Part shown: positions 60,801 through 64,000 of the stretch, one piece after another
Position numbering within the stretch: position 1 is the first letter of the stretch
Layout of the letters: each line of letters begins with the position of its first letter
Assembly: GCF_014643535.1 (NCBI RefSeq)
Contig: NZ_BMJQ01000011.1
Span: forward strand, 225,175 to 289,174
Length of the DNA: 64,000 nt
Direction of reading: 5' to 3'
Origin: Aliidongia dinghuensis
GTDB taxonomy: Bacteria; Pseudomonadota; Alphaproteobacteria; ATCC43930; CGMCC-115725
Made by a program: the position numbers and the translations under genes
Notes under the pieces: model-generated
The model's database searches: none
The model's input: only the letters and a program-made list of their open reading frames with translations
What the model was told of the DNA's origin: nothing

Positions 60801-61049
60801 CAGGGCCTGGATCGCCTGCGTCGCCGCTGCCAGCGAGTTCCGCGCCTGCACCGTCGCGGCCTGCGCCTGCTGTACCGATGCCATCGCCGCCGCCGACGCA
60901 TTGGCGACCGGCGACGTTCCTCCGCCCGCCAGGATGTTCCGTGCGTGCGCCGGAGTGGTCGTGGCAACCAGCGTCAGCGCGCTGACAGAAGCCAGAAGCG
61001 CGGCTTGGAACGTGCGGTTTGAACGGAACGCAAGATCGCGAACGGGCAT
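48813..61049 (-). CDS. Giant filamentous-haemagglutinin family exoprotein (4078 aa)
   Basis: This is a TpsA-like adhesin. From the ATG at 61049 a signal peptide (cleavage after AHA, residue 36) is followed by the haemagglutination/TPS domain (about 110-270), containing LINRNGIIFGGSSQIDVHTL near residue 210, the N-R/P-N-G signature recognised by TpsB transporters. The next ~3700 residues are a beta-helix of Gly/Ala/Asp-rich repeats. An AT-rich, Tyr/Asn-rich insert lies at about 2830-2980 and differs from the rest. The C-terminus is a charged tail (EENRRKKEGRQSENRR) with no obvious anchor. No TpsB gene is present nearby. Upstream genes code for an ECF/FecR/STN signalling set, the probable controllers. 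An in-frame start at 61127 adds 26 residues without helping the signal peptide. Confidence 0.93.
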   Translation of the reverse strand: MPVRDLAFRSNRTFQAALLASVSALTLVATTTPAHARNILAGGGTSPVANASAAAMASVQQAQAATVQARNSLAAATQAIQALQQAQSAARNLSLQAPSTIPSGLGTGGLQVAPGIGTDPTLWQNAQLPTESASDGQTTVTIQQTAQKAILTWQSFNLSKDTTVHFDQTAGNQANGNNNWIALNRVQDPSGVPSQILGTIKAEGSVYLINRNGIIFGGSSQIDVHTLIASSLGFLGENVTSNLMPGSAAYDNAVSASNALFLNAANGGIAAPEASGTTSSTTAGNLVLGLGTQLSGSTPAVFMPSGAITIQAGAAINTHANGTSSDGGFVLIAAPAVTNAGTITTTDGQAILAAGIGVSLLQSPTQWLVPELTGRVSVNGVDVTPAGSLVNTGLVQATTGNVTLLGSSVTQAGVVGVTTSVSRPGSIVISTVDEADIGDVAPYVPADRRAGALVVSGIIANLPEEDGQSVPASGSSFTAGRVSLTGGSVWLQNGALIEAPGASVSVAALSVGNAPAGSTAVQGRIYIDNGAVVDVAGLSDVQLPMSSILVTIPVIGQNELADSPLLRTGFLKGLKNVVIDSTLSGTTTDGLAWVGSPILNAAGYAQLIPRKIDQLLTNGGAITLSGGQVMTAAGSSLNLDGGYVHYLGGTINTTRLIDASGHIVDIGRADPTDTYVGIAGRFSVSHGRWGVTTIYGSALLTGGTHEPDYIQGGNAGSLSVFGGQATVLDGAISGQAFAGIKQMAAGEAPAGTASGGNFLPGGGSFILGAAHALTMGNGDSLTGLTGGVSIRDQAPDLGALAPDFGAGTALDTAALTALGASNPDNVLAWTTVPADTLNSGGFANVTITEDDIKGRGITVADGTTLAVQPGGSITLNGGAGDLSVLGKLIAPSGAITVNLSALFSSPHAITVGPNALISAAGQWVNDLTPGTNAVGAATFVNGGSISLKTAEAENPLISGSVVDATGSILLEAGSILDVSSGGVMLPTGQLLMKNGIPVGKGGSISLVTYNVQNGNQFGTPGNTLPGTQPTQGRLVLDGTLRSAGFSGGGTLTLQGLGFQIGGDPTTAPAWDLSLPADFFQDQGFGNYVLSAVYDATIAPGTTVRLTQQNLLPNLAALQAAATGASLWADGLTSLGTLDAYHRQATGLTMTAGDYTSWSPRPTYAGVTGGVTIGAGATILADAGASIDLRSLAQVTVLGSIVAHGGSVTLEAANSGATSANKSVWLGANATLDVSGVALQDPLASPLSLGGMLVTPVTGKVLAGGTVSLSNDSGFVVTEAGSVIDVSGAAGVFDQLQARTTGLGAPSYALEAAWSDAGTITLAAGGLYADGTLRGQAGAPQGEGGTLTILPQASLAPGGSAKGVILQQSGDLEPDGLAPGQSFGTPTYLLRFAVDRLKGSGLSTLVVGNTGLVSGNPPPPVPIAFAGDVTLDLGRAVILNTSQLLALPAGAAAIPTLTAGTQSIGGTTVSISAPYVEIAGTGNLNNATPPMTTPALADGKLVINAGFIDLTNQVALGNFGAASFTSSGDIRLSSTNTGDSSALQPGELFSAGNLTFKAADLYPASGEGFIIDATGPAPTTVTFLGNGASGMPLSAGGSLLVDAATIVQSGTVRAPSGSIVLGVGNAADAATLAQFGNLPLTNTQAVSLTAGSVTSVSLDGAVVPYGVTIDGTEWQYGAVPNQATTPVLTAPPSKIIAVNGANVALDKGAVVDLSGGGDLQAIQWVPGTGGSRDVLSQYNLSYPASGAAVATPLYPDARNIYAILPGAQAPVAAYDPVYAQVTLPTTQANGTASSQTAASGVGQAAIGGKIGQSVYLAGVPGLPDGVYTLLPAKYATLPGAYRVVENTGATNVVPGQSVTTADGTHLVSGYYVDGLSGATRSTVSQFEVQSAAVWQQYSAYSLTSANTFFPTLAANAGHVVPPLPIDAGRLVLAATNSLVLQTTLQAAAAAGGAAAEVDIAAQDIQIVGSGEPALAGYLQLSADGLDALGAGSLLIGGTRTPTTTGVTMNALADSVVVSNDATNPLTGPEIILVTKTDPTGTDPNAANGLRIDGGSIVTASGSLGGPAGVAGTTSGDGATVRVSNGGAFTFTRTNLPTTSQALLTVGAGAVLAGGQNLTLDSSGTLHFDPAASFSGHSITVDAGAITFTNETAAGLPGFVVGQDGLAQFAHASQVALRSYGAIGFVGNVTVGFGNAVELSAGSFTGDGGTVILNAPLITFTNALGAPVPTAVAGSGSLTVNASEIDLGARNKVLSGFGAVTMAATGGIVGQNTGTLDLGAANATLAAPVYLADTGSNTTLKTTGALRLNPAAGPAPASNPAGGAISFVGATVADNGAAILAPGGNISLRATGGDLTLAGGSLVSSAGVSKAFYDIIQYAPGGAISLTADTGAVVLQPGATLDFSGAKGGGAAGSLTLSAPVQSVQLNGTLKGGAAAGFLGGSFSLDTGGAIDLDNLTATLASSGVDDAITVHTRAGNLTLSAGNTLTAHAVSLTADGGAGGQDPTNGNVNILGTINAAGTAGGEIDLYGKSGVDLEGSLIATGSSATKRGGTVNIGTVGNPDTVGGVVQLDPTYGYELVSAANSGAITLGANALIDVSGGAAGGLSGGTVSFRAPLLANGDVNVTIAPTARIKGSRSTTLEAFAVWSTTDPLTYGASKHFDGLVDPAGWYNADGTLVSGSWTDQSGNALPTPTADQLASYLANDYFTPSAANTDHQTFYGYQNGDATAAVPGTLMGFVENFPIASATTARFANIANFAVTPGIELDNPDPAINGGNITVLTNWNLGAGSSPTNLAYRYKGQAPTITFKAENDFQAKASLSDGFFQVTNPISPGTSSTVFAFDPTNYGTVQYLYSTKRVNKAGANPLTYYGINSSNPYYAGLVSPPVNLTSGNPAQIAEYYAMYEAYADYLQSVPNPAVYDTNGYPIAAFLHRTIGVTNSGGPTPPSAQEQAANPLSYFKYVQDYATYSYYALSNYAPLNQLMPPAAQPVTVVSGGVPVAGGQTFTFTTAPTLDNTPSPVNNAANPLPLTQASLNAGSSTSYRLTAGADFAAANPGATRPASSGDVTLDGHLSYFDKNNQTINAPTMIRTGTGSIDIAAANDVLLLDTTAPGAIYTAGTPAGDAPVGTSTSIVTGKNTYSGTTFGAYDLLATGTVNPDAAGDISIRAGNDIAGIESLGNTGAVNNQFWWPWMQTGNSYANGQIVQTSINFGGFDQGVMSVGGNVAITAGGNIANLAVSLPTTWYLSNGNQTVNTVGGGDLTVKAGGDILSGDYFVARGTATLTAGGSIGSSGLTQTFFGVTKPVSTVLAAQDAVFNVSARQGADIGAMVDPSYLQGGAVANGYGLRNDAQSYSPTSALNLASTTGDVALNTLTDLTLIGAGVGGTDAAAVLPSTVTLTAFTGGISIQRGGLLYPSATGQLSLIADRSIQIYGNNFTSGGGGLSLDFGLIDAPASSLPSPLAPLHTLFNGDLTSAAPADHASTPLHAGDSQPVRIYSLNGDIVDGFLEPTGQNAGLYDQSLLIGVDKPAQIYAATDIVNLNFLGQNLRTDDITRIVAGHDILDVNQGVSFQVGAAFASLNLGGPGTFDVEAGHDISLANPVLLTSTNPYAGTGASAVAPRGIVTLGNSANPYLPHESADIEVLFGVGKGIANAAFIQAYVDPAVATPSVETALIAFMQQYDAGQGIETGLAKDKPTVSLTLDQAWSEFQALPAAVQQIFNQKALFTVLADVGKAYNDPTSAFYQQYARGYQAINTLFPAGLGYTANSLAGGTNGGKPVPTGNLDIRSSAIQTQQGGNITILGPGGQALVGAAAAAPSFLNLDGKTVVGPSAFGILTLEQGNVNIFTDQSLLLAQSRVFTEQGGDMVIWSSNGDINAGKGAKTIADVPPPLYVSDDDHYNTLDARGEVTGAGIATLQTIPGAAPGSVYLIAPRGTVDAGAAGIRVSGNLFVAALQVANADNIQVQGTAVGVPHQASVDVGGLTSASNAAGAAANAASDAARQTNRGGPQDLPSIITVEVIGYGGSDGTPAQGTQEENRRKKEGRQSENRRQDPRSRVQVLAAGDITEEQARQLMQEKQAAVRQ

Positions 61050-61192
61050 GAAGGGGCGCTTTCTCGGCAAGGGGCGTGACGGGTCGAGGCAGTGGCGGAA
61101 CCACCCTCTCAATTCAGCGATCCCCATAGGTCGAGCAGGACCGAAAGGAAAAATGCGATCGGCCCAAAAGATTTAGCGACCGTCCTCCCGGA

Positions 61193-62197
61193 CTATCCGA
61201 GCAGCACGATTCCGCCGGGTAGCGTGGTCGCCCGGGCGTGAAAGACTTGTTCGAGTTGCCCCACCACACCGTCGATGCTTGCGATTCGAAACCGCGCACT
61301 GAACCGCTCGCGTCCCAGCGCTGCGCTCGTGAGGATGACGCGGCCCGGCCGGTAACGGTTGACCTCTTCAATGACCTGAGCGACAGGGGTCGCATCAAAG
61401 ATGACGATGCCGTCCTGCCATGCCGCCACGACCGCGGAATCGACCTGGATCGCCGTACCGATGTCCGAGCCGGCGTAGACCACCTGCTGCCCGGCCGAGA
61501 GCGGCAGTGCCATTGGCCCGGCCTCGACTCGAACCTGCCCCTGCATGCACGTGACGCAGACCGAACCGCCGTCACGCCGGATGTTGAACCGCGCATCGGC
61601 CGCGATGGCGCGACCATCGCCTGCGAAGACCGCGAATGAGCCGGAGGCTTTCGGCAGAGCCGAAATCATCGCCTCGCCAGCGATCAGCTCGACCTGCCCT
61701 ACCTCTCCCCCGGCGGGCCGTAGGGCGACGGAAGTCCGTGTGTTCATGTCGATCGAGACATGGCCGGCGAGGACGATCTGCCGTCGTTCGCCGATCCCGG
61801 TCCGATAGTCGGCGGCAAACTCGGACCAAGAGGGCCAGAGCCCGAGCGGAGGATGCACGGCCATGGCAGCGGCACCGGCCGCCGATGCCGCCAAGGCTCC
61901 GCCCAAAAACGCGCGGCGCCCGAGATGCGACCGCCCGGACGGGTAGCTCCTTTCGACGGCGCGGAAGGTATCGGGCTTGGCCACAGCCGGCTGCCGCCGC
62001 CGGAGCGGAGCCGCAGCCTGCCATACCTTGCTTGCCTCGTCGAACGCCGCCGCATGGGCGGGGCTTTGCGCCGACCAGGCCTTCAACGCCTCGATGTCGT
62101 CCGGTCCCGCTTCGCCCGAGATGAAGCGCACGACCCAGCCGTAGGCTTCATGCTCCAGTCTCGTCGGCGTAGCTGGTGGATTGTCCGGGCCCGTCAT
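61193..62197 (-). CDS. FecR-family anti-sigma / sigma regulator
   Basis: A 334-residue inner-membrane regulator. Residues 13-63 match the DUF4880 cytoplasmic domain (LEHEAYGWVVRFISGEAGPD). A membrane segment with an RR start (LGRRAFLGGALAASAAGAAA, 92-111) is followed by the periplasmic FecR domain from about 135 and a STN/DUF4974-like end (RPGRVILTSAALGRERFSAR). FecR proteins hold or activate an ECF sigma factor in response to an outer-membrane signal. It lies just downstream of the sigma gene (13 nt) and upstream of the haemagglutinin gene. Confidence 0.92.
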   Translation of the reverse strand: MTGPDNPPATPTRLEHEAYGWVVRFISGEAGPDDIEALKAWSAQSPAHAAAFDEASKVWQAAAPLRRRQPAVAKPDTFRAVERSYPSGRSHLGRRAFLGGALAASAAGAAAMAVHPPLGLWPSWSEFAADYRTGIGERRQIVLAGHVSIDMNTRTSVALRPAGGEVGQVELIAGEAMISALPKASGSFAVFAGDGRAIAADARFNIRRDGGSVCVTCMQGQVRVEAGPMALPLSAGQQVVYAGSDIGTAIQVDSAVVAAWQDGIVIFDATPVAQVIEEVNRYRPGRVILTSAALGRERFSARFRIASIDGVVGQLEQVFHARATTLPGGIVLLG

Positions 62198-62209
62198 CCT
62201 ATTTCGGCC

Positions 62210-62776
62210 TCACCCAACGTCATCCTCTTGTTCATCTGATCCCCGAAACCGCCGCGGACCGAAACGCTGGATGATTTTCCGGTCGAGACGGCGGCCGCAG
62301 TGGATAAGAGCCATCTTCAGTTCCATCTCGACCAGGCGCTGGGAGATACCAAGGCGATCAGCGATCGCTCGCAGGGGCGTCCCGTCGGCACGCGACGCCA
62401 GCAGGATCTCCCTGCGCCGCGGCGTGAGTTCGGCCAGCGCCCGTTCGAATGCCGCGAACTCCGACCTCGCCTCGACGATTTCAGCCGGACCGGGCGTCTC
62501 GTCCACAAGGTTCAGTGCCGCCCGCGCATCGTCGAGGGTCTTCGCCTCGCGGTCGCGCAGGCGACGCTTCAGGCCAAGATTGTAGGCGATGCGCAGCAGA
62601 TAGGGGAACGGCCGACTGATGGTGCCGATGGACGACGTCCCATCCAGCCGCAGCCAGGCATCCTGAAGAGCATCCTCGGCGTGATGCGCCGAACCCAGCC
62701 GCCGCGCCAGTTGCGTTTTCAACTCATCGTAATCGAGCAGAAGGCGCTGGCGCAGAATTTCCCGGCTGTCTGCCAT
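62210..62776 (-). CDS. ECF sigma-70 factor
   Basis: A 188-residue extracytoplasmic-function sigma factor. Region 2 covers about 15-75 (LGSAHHAEDALQDAWLRLDG, then FPYLLRIAYNLGLKRRLRDR) and region 4 about 115-160 (LTPRRREILLASRADGTPLR, AIADRLGISQRLVEMELKMA). It is of the FecI type, as its FecR partner shows. The ATG at 62776 overlaps the stop of the STN gene (TGATG), so the three genes form one operon. Its target promoter is presumably that of the operon and/or the haemagglutinin gene. Confidence 0.92.
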   Translation of the reverse strand: MADSREILRQRLLLDYDELKTQLARRLGSAHHAEDALQDAWLRLDGTSSIGTISRPFPYLLRIAYNLGLKRRLRDREAKTLDDARAALNLVDETPGPAEIVEARSEFAAFERALAELTPRRREILLASRADGTPLRAIADRLGISQRLVEMELKMALIHCGRRLDRKIIQRFGPRRFRGSDEQEDDVG

Positions 62777-63504
62777 CAGTTCGCCCCCGGGGGACAATCC
62801 TGCGAGCCCGCGGAGGAGGGCAGGATTGCCAATGTGATGGGCTGAGGCATGCCTGGTGGCGGGGTGCCGACCGCGAGGCCCCGAATGGTGCCGGCGAAGC
62901 CGCGGCCACTCGCGGCGTGGGCGCTGCCGACCAGCTCGTCGGCCCGGTCGATCACGCCCGACGTGGTCAGCCAGATGCGAAAGATCGCGCCGTCATTCGC
63001 CCAACTGCTGTCCGTGCCATGGCACAGAGCATCCGCGACCCCTGCCTGGATCGCCGCAAAATAGCCCTCATAGCGTCCGCTCGAGACCGAGAGATCTGCC
63101 GTGGGAGAAGGCGCGGCGGCGGTCATCGGCACGACCGTCAAAGCGCTGGGCCCCGTCATCTGTGAGGTCAGCCCCGAACCCCGAAGCAGCATCCGCAGCG
63201 CGGCGTCGGGCGTAAACGTTCCTGCCACCGCGGCAGAGACCCGTCCTTGTGCCACGGCCGCATTGTAATAGACTTCGAGACTGGTAGCGGCGCCGTAGGC
63301 GAGCAGGGCGTTCGAGAGGGGTTGTGCCGGGATATCGAACTCGACCTGAATTTCAGGTCCGGAAGCGAGCGCGGCAGAAGGTTCCTGGGAAGCGATCTGT
63401 GCAGCCTCCCCCCTTGTTCCGTGTCCCGTGACAGACGCCAAGCCAAGGCCGATCGAGAGCATCCGACATATTCGGGCGCGACGGAGATATGCAAGATCCG
63501 GCAT
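62776..63504 (-). CDS. STN-domain signalling protein with TonB-C-like end
   Basis: A 242-residue exported protein. After a signal-like segment (MLSIGLGLASVTGHG, residues 15-29) comes a secretin/TonB short N-terminal (STN) domain at about 54-124 (FDIPAQPLSNALLAYGAATS, with VYYNAAVAQGRVSAAVAGTF). The C-terminal part, about 145-228 (EGYFAAIQAGVADAL ... GVIDRADELVGSAH ... LPITLAILP-type end), resembles a TonB C-terminal fold. In TonB receptors the STN domain passes the signal to FecR; here it stands free, without a barrel. An alternative GTG start at 63558 adds 18 residues. First gene of the sigma operon. Confidence 0.82.
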   Translation of the reverse strand: MPDLAYLRRARICRMLSIGLGLASVTGHGTRGEAAQIASQEPSAALASGPEIQVEFDIPAQPLSNALLAYGAATSLEVYYNAAVAQGRVSAAVAGTFTPDAALRMLLRGSGLTSQMTGPSALTVVPMTAAAPSPTADLSVSSGRYEGYFAAIQAGVADALCHGTDSSWANDGAIFRIWLTTSGVIDRADELVGSAHAASGRGFAGTIRGLAVGTPPPGMPQPITLAILPSSAGSQDCPPGAN

Positions 63505-63964
63505 GTCTTCGGCATGGGGCGCGGAAATTTCACCGGCGCGAGCAGTATCACGCGGCACCAGCGGATCTTATGAATGGTTTGTTACAGAGACATGTCTCTC
63601 GACAACCGCCCAGCTGGTGTCACTCGGAATATCAAACCCGAGCGCTTGCCGATTTGCCTGTTCGCAGACGGCCGTTTGATGGTCGCAGCGCAATTTGTCC
63701 GAAGACTTTCCTGCGATGAGTTTCCGGATAAATTGATTGTTGGACGGGTTTACGGACGAGCAAAGCTTCGATGGGGAGCATCGGCTGCGCGAGCGTGCCG
63801 GCACGGAAACGGGCGGCTCCCTAGCACAAAGGACGGGCAGGCGTGAATGTCCGTTCGTCGTACCGCATTTTCCAAAGCAGATGAGGTGGATGGCTCCCGC
63901 TCACGACATCTGAGTGCCAAGGTGGGTTGCTGTCAGGCAAACCCGAGCAAAGGAGCCATCCGCC
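63505..63964. other. Intergenic region between the STN gene and the IS110 element
   Basis: No supported gene. A perfect 12-bp palindrome GAGACATGTCTC lies at 63587-63598, about 85 nt upstream of the STN gene and possibly in its promoter. A 90-codon plus frame at 63574-63846 lacks a ribosome site and family resemblance. The last 80 nt belong to the insertion sequence. Confidence 0.4.
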
Positions 63965-64000
63965 ATGGAGATTACGACAATCGGCCTGGATCTGGCCAAG
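63888..64000 (+). mobile_element. IS110-family insertion sequence, left part (cut by window edge)
   Basis: Inverted sequences GGATGGCTCC (63888-63897) and GGAGCCATCC (63952-63961) lie in the leader of a transposase gene, followed by the gene start. The outer boundary of the element is not determinable because IS110 elements lack long terminal repeats. Confidence 0.75.
63965..64000 (+). CDS. IS110-family transposase (N-terminal 12 codons)
   Basis: The frame from the ATG at 63965 reads MEITTIGLDLAK up to the window edge, matching the nearly invariant start of IS110/IS1111 transposases (RuvC-like catalytic fold, first Asp in GLDLAK). A GGAG ribosome site lies at 63952-63955. Everything after this is outside the window. 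Confidence 0.85.
   Translation, partial: MEITTIGLDLAK

Noticed and set aside
58021..61104. 1027-codon minus-strand frame overlapping the haemagglutinin N-terminus in another frame
   Set aside because: Frame-shifted reading of the same strand; Arg/Pro/Gln-rich and featureless, whereas the haemagglutinin frame has signal peptide and TPS domain.
63574..63846. 90-codon plus-strand frame before the IS110 gene
   Set aside because: No ribosome site or family resemblance; left as uncoding.

Overview
The window reads as chromosomal DNA from a high-GC alphaproteobacterium, most likely a Rhodospirillales-type organism. The indicators are a Ros/MucR-family regulator, the glnE-bcp pairing, an ISC-type ferredoxin next to mnmA and tandem cysteine desulfurases, an alphaproteobacterial-looking elongator tRNA-Met, and extreme third-position GC that opens very long antisense reading frames. 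Genus cannot be decided from the sequence alone.

The left third (1-23.9 kb) is mostly housekeeping. On the minus strand lie a ferritin-like DUF455 gene (cut by the window edge), peroxiredoxin bcp and glnE. Divergent to them is a large AsmA/DUF3971 envelope protein. A DeoR-type repressor faces a LOG-like nucleotide-binding gene across a perfect 16-bp palindrome. Next come a four-gene ABC uptake operon plus a cupin, a pentapeptide-repeat protein, tyrS, anmK and an alpha/beta hydrolase. A sulfur/Fe-S operon follows: cysE, two cysteine desulfurases, iscA, a shrunken Hsp70-like protein, fdx and mnmA. A tRNA-Met with a strong terminator closes this part.

The middle (24.2-48.7 kb) looks accessory. 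It contains a CaiA/B/D-like CoA operon (acyl-CoA dehydrogenase, YWTD beta-propeller, crotonase, family III CoA-transferase, 3-hydroxyacyl-CoA dehydrogenase-like) with an AraC regulator upstream, and a MucR homologue without its zinc-ligand histidines. Three large regulators follow: one MalT-like LuxR protein without an ATPase domain, and two 1024-residue winged-helix/ATPase/TPR proteins that are a visible 3206-bp tandem duplication. Convergent to them is a six-gene operon coding for a Tat-exported sulfite dehydrogenase, two cytochromes c, a cbb3-type oxidase subunit I, a fused CcoO plus diheme cytochrome, and a small membrane protein. By gene content this is a complete sulfite-to-oxygen electron chain. 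A conserved CCCCATC..GGGGAT element lies upstream of the acyl-CoA operon, the sulfite operon and a carboxymuconolactone-decarboxylase-like gene, which suggests one regulon.

The right quarter (47.5-63.5 kb) is one surface-protein locus on the minus strand. An STN-domain signalling protein, an ECF sigma factor and a FecR anti-sigma-like protein sit ahead of a 4078-residue filamentous-haemagglutinin exoprotein. That gene is followed by a 27-residue peptide ORF that overlaps a TIGR03032-family gene. No TpsB transporter and no TonB receptor are present in the window. The right edge enters an IS110-family transposase gene.
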